Below are positions 17,200 through 26,963 of a DNA stretch of 64,000 bases, piece by piece (within the stretch, counting starts at the first letter, position 1; each line of letters starts with the position of its first letter). The stretch is from Bacteroides intestinalis DSM 17393 (GTDB lineage: Bacteria > Bacteroidota > Bacteroidia > Bacteroidales > Bacteroidaceae): assembly GCF_000172175.1 (NCBI RefSeq), contig NZ_ABJL02000008.1, positions 1,116,001-1,180,000 of the forward strand, in the 5' to 3' direction. Below the pieces are notes generated by a model that did no database searches, was not told the origin of the DNA, and saw nothing but the letters and a program-made list of their open reading frames with translations. The position numbers and the translations under genes are program-made.

Positions 17200-19821
17200 T
17201 CATTCTACCTTTAATGCAATCTTTTGTTTCGGAAGCCCCTTAGATTCTACTGTAAGCAGTACTTTTCCCTGTTTCATATACTGGCTACGCAAAATGACTA
17301 ATGCCAAACCGTTATAAGCATCTCTTTCTGATAATTGGAATGGTAATAAGCTTGTTGCATCTCCATTATCCGTAGCTATAATCTCAGCAGGCCCTGTTAC
17401 AGAAAACTTCAAATGATTCTTAGAACGAGGCACAACACGACCTTGAGAGTCCACAACAGCTACACGAATAAATGATAAATCAGTACCATCACTTTTAAGC
17501 TCTGTTTTCTCTGCCGTTACCTGTAAAGCGGCTGGTTTTCCAGTGGTCTCTACAAGCTCTTCCGCCCATTTTTGACCGTTTTTATAAGCTATGGCTTTCA
17601 AACTTCCCGGTTCATAACGTACATCATCCCAGGTCAAACGGTCATACGAATGAGATTTCTCTCTACGTCCCAGTGACTTACCATTCAAAAACAGTTCAAC
17701 AGCATCTCCCGAAGTATAAATATGAACGGGAGTTATTTCACCAATCCGCTCTTCCCAGTTCCAATGAGGCAATATATGCACAGTGGGCACATCAGGACGC
17801 CAATAGCTCTTATAGTTGTAATAACGATCCTTCGGAAAACCACATAAATCGACAATACCAAAATAAGAACTGCGAGAAGGTGTCTTAATTTTGCCTAACT
17901 CTTCCAATTCCTTTCGAGCCTTTTCTAATTCATTCGGATCACTGAAGTTTAACAAATTGGTCAGGTCTTTATTATAAGGGGTAGGCTCACCCAAATAATC
18001 GAATCCGGTCCACACAAACTCACCACTCATGAACGGATATTCTTCATTCATTTTAAATTGAACCTCAGGAGCACATCCCCATCCTATAGTTGTCATATCA
18101 TATGATGAAAGTTGGAAACCGGAACGACTATCATTAACGTCAGTAGTTACCGGGAAGAAATATTCCCCACGAGAACTCGTTGCAGACGAAGTTTCACTGG
18201 CATGATAACAGCGAGTAGGATTCTGCTCTTTGAAAATCGGATAAGTTTTATGGAAATAGTTCAAACCGAATATATCCACCTGATTCACAATATCCCGGAA
18301 AACGGCGTCCCGCTTATTACACCCTAAAGAAGTAGGCCGTGTGGGGTCTTCATCATGATAGTAAGCTGTCAGGTTACGAGCAATTATGACTCCCTGATCA
18401 GTCGTCTGATCAGGCATTTCATTACCTATGCTCCACATAATTACAGAAGGATGATTACGATAATGACGTACCAACGAACGCATATCTGCTTCACTCCAAT
18501 CATCAAAAAGAAGATTATAATCATTCTTGCGTTTCCCCTTTTGCCAGGTATCAGCTAATTCAAGCTGCATCATTAGTCCCATACGGTCACAGAGAGCAAC
18601 CAACTCCGGTGCCGGTGGGTTATGTGAAGTACGAATGGCATTTGCACCCATCTCTTTCATGATACGTAACTGCCTTTCGGCAGCCACTTCATTAAAAGCA
18701 GCGCCCAAAGCACCCAAATCATGATGCATACACACACCTTTAATAGCTACCTTTTGTCCATTCAGCATGAAACCTTGGTCATGGTTAAATTCAATTGTAC
18801 GAATTCCAAAAGAAGTTTCATAACTATCCATTTCCTTTCCATCCATGAACACCCGGCTGACCGCTACATAGCAATTCGGAGTATCAATATCCCACAACTT
18901 CGGTTTATCTACTTTAAATTGAAAGCGTACACTCGACCAGCTATCTTTTTTAATCGCAATATCCTTAGTCATACTTTGAGTCACTTCTTCCCCCACAGGA
19001 CGTCCATCTTTCCCTTGCAGATATACACTTGTCTGCAACTTTACCTGAACATCTTTTCCTGCATGATTCTCAATATTCACTCCCATTTCCATAACAGCAA
19101 TTTCTGAATCAACCTGCTGGTTTCGTACAAAAGTTCCCCATTGTTCCACGTGGACAGGAGACGTTTTCACTAACCATACATTCCGATAAATGCCACTACC
19201 CGGATACCAACGTGAAGTATCGTCCGGATTATCCAATCGAATAGCCAGCACATTCTTTTGTCCTGCCTTTATATAAGGTGTCAGATCAAGACGAAAAGAA
19301 GCATAGCCATAAGGCCATCCACCCACATATTGCCCGTTACACCACACAGAAGCGTATGACATCGCCCCATCAATATCAAGATAAATTTGTTTCCCGGCAT
19401 CATCCTGCGATAATTCCAGCGTTTTACGATACCAGCGTATCCCCCAATAAGGTAATTTTCCAGTCGAACCGTTATAGTCAATATTGAAAGGCCCTTCAAT
19501 AGCCCAATCATGGGGTAAATTCAGATGTCGCCATTCACTATCATCAAAGTCAGATTTTACATAGCCTATATTTTCTCTTGGATTGCCTTCCGGTCTCTGA
19601 TACCTCTTCCCGAATATAATAAAGTCATTGGCACAAGGTAATAAATAAGGCTTTAGTTGAGAGTAATGTAATGCAGCACCTGTCCTATCCGGATCATCTA
19701 TCTGATAACGCCAATCACGATTAATGTTTATGCGCTCACGCACCATTGAAGTATTTGCACAAACAACATCTTGCCCCACAATGAGTATAAAACTCAATAA
19801 AATAAGAAATCTGTTTTTCAT
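17200..19821 (-). CDS. GH2 glycosidase with C-terminal DUF4982/Ig-like domains
   Basis: The 873-residue exported enzyme has a signal peptide 'MKNRFLILLSFILIV' then 'VVCA'. The sugar-binding jelly roll is at about 85-220 ('WRHLNLPHDWAIEGPF'), the Ig-like domain at about 225-340 and the TIM barrel from about 350. Acid/base Glu468 lies in WSIGNEMPDQ and the probable nucleophile Glu543 in YHASETSS. A DUF4982-like domain (about 640-730) and a final Ig-like domain (about 735-870) follow. GH2 members include beta-galactosidases and beta-glucuronidases; specificity cannot be read here. It faces the PL6 gene across 126 bases and diverges from the recombinase. Confidence 0.88.
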   Translation of the reverse strand: MKNRFLILLSFILIVGQDVVCANTSMVRERININRDWRYQIDDPDRTGAALHYSQLKPYLLPCANDFIIFGKRYQRPEGNPRENIGYVKSDFDDSEWRHLNLPHDWAIEGPFNIDYNGSTGKLPYWGIRWYRKTLELSQDDAGKQIYLDIDGAMSYASVWCNGQYVGGWPYGYASFRLDLTPYIKAGQKNVLAIRLDNPDDTSRWYPGSGIYRNVWLVKTSPVHVEQWGTFVRNQQVDSEIAVMEMGVNIENHAGKDVQVKLQTSVYLQGKDGRPVGEEVTQSMTKDIAIKKDSWSSVRFQFKVDKPKLWDIDTPNCYVAVSRVFMDGKEMDSYETSFGIRTIEFNHDQGFMLNGQKVAIKGVCMHHDLGALGAAFNEVAAERQLRIMKEMGANAIRTSHNPPAPELVALCDRMGLMMQLELADTWQKGKRKNDYNLLFDDWSEADMRSLVRHYRNHPSVIMWSIGNEMPDQTTDQGVIIARNLTAYYHDEDPTRPTSLGCNKRDAVFRDIVNQVDIFGLNYFHKTYPIFKEQNPTRCYHASETSSATSSRGEYFFPVTTDVNDSRSGFQLSSYDMTTIGWGCAPEVQFKMNEEYPFMSGEFVWTGFDYLGEPTPYNKDLTNLLNFSDPNELEKARKELEELGKIKTPSRSSYFGIVDLCGFPKDRYYNYKSYWRPDVPTVHILPHWNWEERIGEITPVHIYTSGDAVELFLNGKSLGRREKSHSYDRLTWDDVRYEPGSLKAIAYKNGQKWAEELVETTGKPAALQVTAEKTELKSDGTDLSFIRVAVVDSQGRVVPRSKNHLKFSVTGPAEIIATDNGDATSLLPFQLSERDAYNGLALVILRSQYMKQGKVLLTVESKGLPKQKIALKVE

Positions 19822-19908
19822 ATTATTCTGTTAAATTGTTAACCCAACAAAAGTAAGGAATAGAAAAATAGACGGTTATCAATATTATCTATGTTTCTGT
19901 TAATACTG

Positions 19909-19915
19909 TCTCAAA
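19909..19915 (-). promoter_or_regulatory. TTTGAGA element upstream of the GH2 gene
   Basis: The minus strand reads ACATTTGAGACAG about 90 bases before the GH2 start. The same heptamer stands in front of susC2, the beta-helix/jelly-roll gene and susC3. A TACTTTTG -7 candidate lies downstream, so an activator site is possible. Confidence 0.35.
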
Positions 19916-19950
19916 TGTCTTTTAATGTGGGTCTTATTTATCAACTTTGT

Positions 19951-19963
19951 ATGCAAATTGCAT
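19951..19963. promoter_or_regulatory. 13-base palindrome upstream of the recombinase gene
   Basis: ATGCAA-A-TTGCAT lies 54 bases before the recombinase start and just after a CAACTTTG segment that resembles a -7 box. It could be an operator for the recombinase or a protein-binding site; this is weak on its own. Confidence 0.25.
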
Positions 19964-20016
19964 GTTACTAAAAACAATATCAATTCATAGTTAATAACCA
20001 ACAAATTTAAAAAGCC

Positions 20017-21249
20017 ATGTACAAATATTCTAAGGATGGAGTTTCCGTACTCACAGTATTAGATAAAAGAAAACAAAAGATGAATGGATTATTCCCCGTA
20101 AAAGTACAAGTTATCCACAACAGAAAACAGAAATATTACTCCACCGGACAAGAAGTTTCTATTAGAGACTGGGAAGTATTACCATACACCAAAAGTCGCC
20201 ACTTATCAGAAATACGGCGTAACATCGAAAATAGTTTTTCTTTAATCAGGCAGCAAGTCGAATTTCTATCTTTTCAAGGTGAATTTCATTTTGACATCCT
20301 AAATGCACGCTTAGGCAGATACTCTGATTTTTCAGTCAATGCCTTATTTCATAAAAAGTTGGAGGATTTAAAGGAAAATGGACAAGCCAATACTTATCTG
20401 TCTTATAAAGGATCACTAAACAAAATAGAACAGTTTGCAGGAAAACACATTTCTTTTCATGAAATTACCATCAACTGGTTAAACCGTTTTGAGCATCACT
20501 TATCCGCATCAGGAATCAGTTACTCCAGTATGGGATTCTATTTCAGAAACTTAAAATGCATTCTTAATATAGCACGTAAAGACGGTATCATTAAGGAAAG
20601 TCAGTATCCTTTCGGAAAAGGGAAATATGAAGTACCCACCGGATGTGGACGCAAATTAGCATTAACCCTGAAAGAAATCAAGAAAATTATTACTTATAAT
20701 GATGGAACCCCAAAGACTGAATTTTATCGTGATCTGTGGTTTTTTTCTTATTTATGTAATGGTATTAATTTTCGTGATTTATTATATCTGCAATACTCCA
20801 ATATCATCAATGGTGAAATCTGCTTCATACGTGCAAAAACAGCCCGAAATACCAAACACAGTAAGATTATCCATGCAGTCATCACGCCCGAAATGCAAAA
20901 GATAATAGAGAAGTGGGGCAATCCACCCACGTCACCCGAAACTTATATCTTTCCTTTTGCTACCGGAAAAGAGAATCCTTTTGAAAGAGTAAAACTGGTA
21001 AGAGAAGTGGTCACCGAATGTAATCAGATACTTTACAAGATTTCGCATAAGACAGGCATTCCACGCGTCACGACCTATGCAGCACGTCACTCCTTCGCAA
21101 CAGTGTTAAAACGCAGTGGCGTCAATATTTCCTATATATCCGAAAGTCTTGGACATTCCAATTTAGCCATTACAGAAAACTATCTCGCAAGTTTTGATGT
21201 TGAAGAAAGGAAAAAGAATTCAATACTCTTAACAAGGTTCGATCTATAA
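20017..21249 (+). CDS. Tyrosine recombinase (site-specific integrase), likely susC invertase
   Basis: The 410-residue protein has an N-terminal arm-binding region (about 1-100), a core-binding SAM-like domain (about 105-205) and a catalytic domain (about 215-400). Catalytic residues visible are Arg253 (GINFRDLLYL), Lys274, Arg357 in TYAARHSFAT, His380 in LGHSNL and the nucleophile Tyr389 in ENYLASF. The usual first His of the box II motif is Tyr354, as is common in Bacteroides enzymes. It ends 107 bases before the left 154-bp inverted repeat, the typical position of invertases controlling SusC phase variation. It is not next to a tRNA or phage genes, so DNA inversion is more likely than integration. 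Confidence 0.9.
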   Translation: MYKYSKDGVSVLTVLDKRKQKMNGLFPVKVQVIHNRKQKYYSTGQEVSIRDWEVLPYTKSRHLSEIRRNIENSFSLIRQQVEFLSFQGEFHFDILNARLGRYSDFSVNALFHKKLEDLKENGQANTYLSYKGSLNKIEQFAGKHISFHEITINWLNRFEHHLSASGISYSSMGFYFRNLKCILNIARKDGIIKESQYPFGKGKYEVPTGCGRKLALTLKEIKKIITYNDGTPKTEFYRDLWFFSYLCNGINFRDLLYLQYSNIINGEICFIRAKTARNTKHSKIIHAVITPEMQKIIEKWGNPPTSPETYIFPFATGKENPFERVKLVREVVTECNQILYKISHKTGIPRVTTYAARHSFATVLKRSGVNISYISESLGHSNLAITENYLASFDVEERKKNSILLTRFDL

Positions 21250-21356
21250 AACAAATATATATATGTAAATAGCATGTTCCGTAGTGACGGACAAAAGCCA
21301 TTTCAATTTCTTTCTTTTCATAAAATCAGAAAGATAACTGCTTTTCGTAGACAGAG

Positions 21357-21510
21357 TTAAAAATGATGTATTGATATTATGTAAAAACAATCTATTATGA
21401 ACAACTCAAAAAGAATTCCAGGTGAAATCCCTTGTTAATTTAAGTCTAATTTTAAAAAGTAGTTTAATGAAAAAGAAAGAACACAAATCGAAATCGCTGT
21501 TATGGCGGTT
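21357..21510 (+). repeat. Left 154-bp inverted repeat (leader and first codons of susC1)
   Basis: It is identical base for base to the reverse complement of 54483-54636. It contains 110 bases of leader plus the ATG at 21467 and the first 44 bases of the susC1 frame (signal peptide start MKKKEHKSKSLLWR). Identity stops abruptly at both edges. Confidence 0.95.
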
Positions 21511-24500
21511 TTTCCTCGTTCTGTTTGCATTTTCTATGAGTCTTAATCTATATGCTCAGGAAATAACAACAACTGGTACGGTTGTCGATCAAAATGGGGA
21601 ACCTCTAATTGGAGTAACGGTTTCCGTTATGAAAGGTAATAATGGGACAATTACTGATATTGATGGTAACTTTTCTATTCAATGTAACAAAGGTGCTACA
21701 TTGAAATTTAGCTATATTGGCTATAAGGATGCAACACAGGTAGCGATGGGTACTAAAATGAATATAGTACTGACGGAAGACGCTCAGGCATTGGATGAAG
21801 TTGTAGTCATAGGTTACGGTACAGTAAAGAAGAGAGATTTGACAGGTGCTATCTCCACTGTAAATGCCAAGACGATTGAAGAACGCCAACCGACTGATAT
21901 CTTTCAAGCATTACAGGGGGAAGTGTCCGGTCTGCAGATTTCCAATAACTCAGGTGCTCCTGGGGATACAGGTACTATGCTGATTCGTGGTGCTTCTACT
22001 ATGGGATCAGGTGTTACTCCGTTATATATTGTAGACGGTGTGGCAGTAGATAATATTTCTACTATCAATCCTGCCGACATTGAAAGCATGGAAATTTTGA
22101 AAGATGCTGCTTCAGCCGCTATTTATGGTTCACGTTCGGCTGCTGGTGTAATTATCATCAGTACTAAACGTGGTAAAGAAGGTGCTCCTGCCAGAATTTC
22201 GGTGAAGTACAACCACTCAATGAAGAAGTTAGGACATAAGATTGATCAGGCAAATGCATTTGAACGTTATTTGAAAGAAAGAGCCGGTAATGCAGGAACT
22301 TCTTTATGGAAAACCAGTAATGACTCTTTGCATCCTAACTTCATGGCTGATAACGACTATCAGGATTTGATTACTCGTATGGCTCATTCTAACCAAGTTG
22401 ATATTAATATCAGCGGTGCAAAGAATAAAATGAGTTATTATACAAGTATTGGTTATTTGAACGAACAAGGTATTGTACTAAATAGTTATTTGAATCGTAT
22501 AACTTCCAGAACTAATGTTGATTTCGCAGTATCGGATCGTTTCAAATTAATGAGCCGCTTTAATGTGGCTTATACGGATAAGAATAACATTAATACCGGT
22601 GGTGTAATTAATCAGGCATTACGTCGTCCGCCACAAATGGCGCTTTACTTCCCTGATGGATCTTATGTATATAATAATGGTGGGCAGTTCAATCCGATAG
22701 CTGATGCCTATGAACGTGTTAATAAAAGTGTTTCTTATTCAGTTTCTTTGTATCAAGGAGCGGAATTCCAGCTTATGAAAGGCTTGATCTGGTCTGCCAA
22801 TGTACAGGGTGAATTGAAAGTCAACCGTAATGACCAGCTGATCCGTGGAGATTTGGTTTCTTCAGGTATCAGTTCCGGTTCTAATGATGCAAAAATCCCT
22901 CGCAAATTATCTGCGGAAACTTACATTAACTTTGCCAGAGATTTCAAAGATCATTCAGTAGGTGCTATGTTCGGTACCAGTGTCGAGGATTGGCGTGATG
23001 AAACATTCCACTTAGAAGGTAGTGATTATGTATCAGAGTCGATTCTTACTTCTAACGCTCAGCAGGTGAAAGATTTGACAAAAACTAAGACTACATATGA
23101 AAGTCATGCTATGGCATCTTTCTTCGGACGCGTAAACTATAGTTATAAAGGAAAATATATATTTACGTCAAATCTCCGTTATGATGGTTCTTCACGTTTT
23201 GTTGGTAACCGTTGGGGGCTATTCCCATCTGCATCTATTGCATGGCGTGCATCTGATGAATTCTTCTTTGATTGGGCAAAACCTGTGTTGACTGATGCTA
23301 AATTCAGACTTAGCTGGGGTACCAATGGTAATGAACGTGTAGGTAACTATGAATCAATTAACCAATATAATATTGGTTCATATTATAATGGTGTCATCGG
23401 AGTTACCCAAACGGATAAGTTGGCCAACCTTGATTTGAGTTGGGAATCAACAGAACAAACTAATATTGGTTTGGATGTGACATTACTTGACGGACGAGTT
23501 TCTTTAGTAGCGGAATATTATATCAAGAAAACAAAAGACTTGTTGGCCGATGAAGTAATCCCTTCAGAATTAGGTGTTAGTAGTATGCGCGTCAATATGG
23601 GTAATATTGAGAATAAAGGTATTGAGCTGACAATAAATGCAACTCCTATTCAGCTTCGCGATTTTTCATGGCAGACCACTCTTACCTATACTAAAAACAA
23701 AAATAAAGTATTAAAGCTATCGGAAGGCAAAAGCTTTGTGGAAGACGGTAAATACTTGATTGAAGAAGGTTCGCCTTTGGGACAATGGTTTGGACAAAAA
23801 GCTTTGGGCATTTATGCCACAGATGAAGCAAATGCATATATCAAGAATAGCGACGGTTCGTTTGGTGATCGTTTGATTCCTGTGTACCAAAGAGATCCGA
23901 ATAACTATAATAACTATATTTATGGTTCTAACGGTAAACCCATTTTCTCACATTATGAGACAAAAGGAGGGCAGAAATATACAGGTGATGTAGGTCAAAT
24001 GACTACCGCAGGTTCAGTGAGCAAAGGTGGTGATATAATCTGGGATGATTTGGATCATGATGGTGTAATAGGTGACTCGGACAGACGTATCTTGGGTAAT
24101 GGTATGCCTACATGGTATATGGGATGGACTAACTATTTGAATTATAAGAATTTTTCATTATCCTTCTCGTTTTATGGAAGTTTCGGTAACAAGATTTATA
24201 ATAAACAACGCCGTGACCTGTTACAGAATTCATCATCGAACATGACTCCATTAGCAAGAGACTGTTATCGTTTGTGGAAATATCAAGGACAAATAACAGA
24301 AGTTTATAGTAGTGCCAAAGCAACAACTGGTGTAAACAACGCGCGTGAACTTTCTTCTTTCTTTCTGGAAGATGGCGACTATATTCGTCTAACAAATGCT
24401 CGTTTAGCTTATAGGGTTGACCGTAATTTTACTAAGCGGTTCCACATCTCCGATCTTCAATTGTACGTATATGGAAACAACCTTCTGACCTGGACAAAAT

Positions 24501-24616
24501 ACAAAGGATTTGATCCGTCAAGTATTTCCAACAGTAATGTGCTTCGTCCGGGTATTGATAACGGACGATATCCTACCGCAAGAGAAATTGGTTTCGGACT
24601 AAATGTTAACTTTTAA
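21467..24616 (+). CDS. SusC-like TonB-dependent outer-membrane transporter (SusC1)
   Basis: The 1049-residue protein has a signal peptide MKKKEHKSKSLLWRFFLVLF ending at LYAQ. A CarboxypepD-reg-like domain (about 33-105, 'GTVVDQNGEPLIGVTV'), a TonB-box/plug region ('DEVVVIGYGTVKKRDLTGAI' then 'GVIIISTKRG', about 107-230) and a C-terminal 22-strand barrel ending in 'GFGLNVNF' follow. It imports glycan fragments bound by its SusD partner. I start at the ATG at 21467; a GTG 45 bases upstream is in frame but would spoil the signal peptide. No consensus promoter is seen just upstream. Expression may depend on the orientation of the inverted segment. Confidence 0.93.
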   Translation: MKKKEHKSKSLLWRFFLVLFAFSMSLNLYAQEITTTGTVVDQNGEPLIGVTVSVMKGNNGTITDIDGNFSIQCNKGATLKFSYIGYKDATQVAMGTKMNIVLTEDAQALDEVVVIGYGTVKKRDLTGAISTVNAKTIEERQPTDIFQALQGEVSGLQISNNSGAPGDTGTMLIRGASTMGSGVTPLYIVDGVAVDNISTINPADIESMEILKDAASAAIYGSRSAAGVIIISTKRGKEGAPARISVKYNHSMKKLGHKIDQANAFERYLKERAGNAGTSLWKTSNDSLHPNFMADNDYQDLITRMAHSNQVDINISGAKNKMSYYTSIGYLNEQGIVLNSYLNRITSRTNVDFAVSDRFKLMSRFNVAYTDKNNINTGGVINQALRRPPQMALYFPDGSYVYNNGGQFNPIADAYERVNKSVSYSVSLYQGAEFQLMKGLIWSANVQGELKVNRNDQLIRGDLVSSGISSGSNDAKIPRKLSAETYINFARDFKDHSVGAMFGTSVEDWRDETFHLEGSDYVSESILTSNAQQVKDLTKTKTTYESHAMASFFGRVNYSYKGKYIFTSNLRYDGSSRFVGNRWGLFPSASIAWRASDEFFFDWAKPVLTDAKFRLSWGTNGNERVGNYESINQYNIGSYYNGVIGVTQTDKLANLDLSWESTEQTNIGLDVTLLDGRVSLVAEYYIKKTKDLLADEVIPSELGVSSMRVNMGNIENKGIELTINATPIQLRDFSWQTTLTYTKNKNKVLKLSEGKSFVEDGKYLIEEGSPLGQWFGQKALGIYATDEANAYIKNSDGSFGDRLIPVYQRDPNNYNNYIYGSNGKPIFSHYETKGGQKYTGDVGQMTTAGSVSKGGDIIWDDLDHDGVIGDSDRRILGNGMPTWYMGWTNYLNYKNFSLSFSFYGSFGNKIYNKQRRDLLQNSSSNMTPLARDCYRLWKYQGQITEVYSSAKATTGVNNARELSSFFLEDGDYIRLTNARLAYRVDRNFTKRFHISDLQLYVYGNNLLTWTKYKGFDPSSISNSNVLRPGIDNGRYPTAREIGFGLNVNF

Positions 24617-24629
24617 CTTGTAAAAACTT

Positions 24630-26213
24630 ATGAAAAGATTAAAATATTTACTGATCGCCGGTGTCAGTCTATTGTTCGCTTCTTGTGAGAACTTCTTAGA
24701 CAGACAACCCGAAAGTTCGCTATCGGGCGAAACTTTCTGGACTTCAGAACAGGATTTGAAAACCTGGAATGCAGGTATGTATGACGGTCTGCAATCTACC
24801 TTACGTACAAACTGGTTCTATTGGGGCGAACTTCGTTCCGGTGTGTATGCAGAACGTGGTACGGCTTACGACCGCAATTTACTATACAACGGTTTAAATT
24901 CTCAGTCGGGATCTTCCAGTTGGAGTGATCTTTATAAAACAATTTATCGTGCCAATGCAGCTATTAAGCATATTCCCACTAGTCCTATAGGTAGTTCTGT
25001 ATCTGCTCCATATTTAGGTCAAGCTTATGCAATGCGTGCATTGATGTATTTTTATGCTATACGTGTATGGGGCGGTGTACCTAAAATCACTGAACCTATG
25101 GAAGATGTCTCTTCTCAGGAACGATATTATGGAAGAACTTCTGTAGAAGAATTAAAAGCTTTTATTCTGGAAGATATAGAGAAAGCATTAGAATATATTG
25201 GCGCTTCTACAGATATGTCCAGTGCCAGTAAATACTATTTAAATCGTGGAGCTATTATGGCATTGCGTGTAGATGTATTGATGTGGTATAAGGAATATGA
25301 CAAAGCGCTTGTAGCAGCTAATGACTTGCTGACAAACTATAAATACAGTCTTGAACCGGCATCTACCTATTCCAGCATGTTTTTAAATCCATCAAGCTCT
25401 AAAGAGATGATATTCAATCTTTTCTGGAACTATGAAGAAGATAGCAACGGCTTTGGATATGCTCAGGAACTTGCGTCAGGTTCAAACACAATCCGATATC
25501 ATCCGACAAAGGCATATTATAAGGAGTTGGTATCCCGTAAGAGAGAAGATACCCGCGTCACTATGATTATGGATACATTTGCTATCAGCTATTTCATTAC
25601 TCCTGACGAGATGATAGACGAATCGTATGAGAAAGCAATGAACGGTGATTATGGTAATGCCGCTAATTTCCAGATTAAATGCCCGAAATTCACAGAATAC
25701 GGAGCGACTGCTAATGATGGCAGGCCTGGATATTCCTATGTTGCTAACGGATCATGTTCTACCCATATGCCAATTTATCGCTTAGCAGATATATTGTTGC
25801 TAAAAGCTGAAGCTTTAGTATTAGGTACACATAAAGATTATCAAGGCGCGATTAATATCGTCAATCAAATACGTGAACGTGCAGGCTGGGAAAGTACTGC
25901 AGTTTTAGAGGATTACCCAACCGAAAAAGATCTGATTAAGTTGATTATTGATGAACGTACCATTGAGCTTTGGGCAGAAGGTAAACGTTGGTTTGATTTG
26001 GTACGCAATGATATGGTAAAAGAATACTTAGATCCATATTTGCAGAATGAAGACTTGGGTGATCAGAGAATTCCGGAAGGTTTTGTTATTGGTGCTGAGA
26101 AAGAAGCTAATCAGATTGGCGGTTACGGCAGAATTTTGTGGCCTCTGAATCAGGATGTATTCCGTAAGAACCCATCTATGAGAGGACAACAGAACAAGCC
26201 TTATGAAGAATAA
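24630..26213 (+). CDS. SusD-like glycan-binding lipoprotein (SusD1)
   Basis: This 527-residue outer-surface lipoprotein has signal 'MKRLKYLLIAGVSLLFASC' with lipobox Cys19. It shows RagB/SusD family features: 'NFLDRQPESSLSGETFWTSE' at the start of the mature protein, TPR-like helices ('YAMRALMYFYAIRVWGGVP'), and the C-terminal 'DERTIELWAEGKRWFDLVRN'. It caps the SusC1 barrel and delivers oligosaccharides. The start is 13 bases after the SusC1 stop, so the genes are translationally close. Ligand cannot be predicted. Confidence 0.92.
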   Translation: MKRLKYLLIAGVSLLFASCENFLDRQPESSLSGETFWTSEQDLKTWNAGMYDGLQSTLRTNWFYWGELRSGVYAERGTAYDRNLLYNGLNSQSGSSSWSDLYKTIYRANAAIKHIPTSPIGSSVSAPYLGQAYAMRALMYFYAIRVWGGVPKITEPMEDVSSQERYYGRTSVEELKAFILEDIEKALEYIGASTDMSSASKYYLNRGAIMALRVDVLMWYKEYDKALVAANDLLTNYKYSLEPASTYSSMFLNPSSSKEMIFNLFWNYEEDSNGFGYAQELASGSNTIRYHPTKAYYKELVSRKREDTRVTMIMDTFAISYFITPDEMIDESYEKAMNGDYGNAANFQIKCPKFTEYGATANDGRPGYSYVANGSCSTHMPIYRLADILLLKAEALVLGTHKDYQGAINIVNQIRERAGWESTAVLEDYPTEKDLIKLIIDERTIELWAEGKRWFDLVRNDMVKEYLDPYLQNEDLGDQRIPEGFVIGAEKEANQIGGYGRILWPLNQDVFRKNPSMRGQQNKPYEE

Positions 26214-26233
26214 CAATAATGTCTTAAACAATA

Positions 26234-26944
26234 ATGAATATGAAAATCTTTAGATATTTTATAAGCCTTGCCTTATTTTGCATTTCACTGAGTTCATGCA
26301 CCTTGTTTGATCTTGATTTTCAAAGTAACGAGGAATATGAAGCAAAAAAAGCGGATAATAAGGTAAATATGACAATCTGGGAATTTATCCAGAGCCGTCC
26401 TGATATATTCAGTTCTTTAATTGAAGGTATTCAATATGCCGGAATCGAAGATCTGTACAAAGAAGCAGGAAATACGCATATATTACTGACCAATAGTGCT
26501 CTTAGCAGCGGGGATAACTGTTTTTGGAAGAAAAATCCGGTGATGCTTCCAGGAGCTACGGAAGCCGCAGCTGCTACTGCCTGGGAGCAATATGACAAAA
26601 AAGTGGTAAAAGAACTGCTAACTTATCATATTGTAAGAGGAGAATGGTCATATTTTAATATAGATTCTTCGGACCGCTGGATCGGGACTTATGGAGAAGG
26701 TAGCTTTTCCTACAGCAAAGATGGGCAGACGCTTCAAGGAGATACTGCAGTAATGTGTGTCAAAGCCGGACATGACCGTAACCTACCGCTTCAGTTGAAT
26801 AATTTTGAATGGAACTTCAGAGGGTTGCTGGCTGCATCTTCCGGTAGTTGCCGCACTACTAACATTCATGCACGTGATGGTTATATCCATGTATCTGACT
26901 GGTGGCAACCTCGCCCATCGAGATATTTTTTGGGTCAAGAATAA
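26234..26944 (+). CDS. Fasciclin (FAS1)-like lipoprotein
   Basis: The 236-residue lipoprotein has a signal ending 'ISLSSC' and a FAS1-like body: 'MTIWEFIQSRPDIFSSLIEG', 'AGNTHILLTNSAL', 'VVKELLTYHIVRG' and, near the C-terminus, 'NIHARDGYIHVSDWW'. FAS1 domains mediate adhesion or glycan binding; in SusC/D operons they are candidate surface glycan-binding proteins. It follows SusD1 by 20 bases and has a counterpart (49077-49763) at the same position in the right operon. An in-frame ATG at 26240 is also possible. Confidence 0.75.
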   Translation: MNMKIFRYFISLALFCISLSSCTLFDLDFQSNEEYEAKKADNKVNMTIWEFIQSRPDIFSSLIEGIQYAGIEDLYKEAGNTHILLTNSALSSGDNCFWKKNPVMLPGATEAAAATAWEQYDKKVVKELLTYHIVRGEWSYFNIDSSDRWIGTYGEGSFSYSKDGQTLQGDTAVMCVKAGHDRNLPLQLNNFEWNFRGLLAASSGSCRTTNIHARDGYIHVSDWWQPRPSRYFLGQE

Positions 26945-26963
26945 ATTAATAATATAGAAACGT

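Noticed and set aside
21422..21466. GTG start adding 15 residues to SusC1
   Set aside because: The extra residues come before a standard signal peptide and sit in the leader; the ATG at 21467 fits all three SusC proteins.
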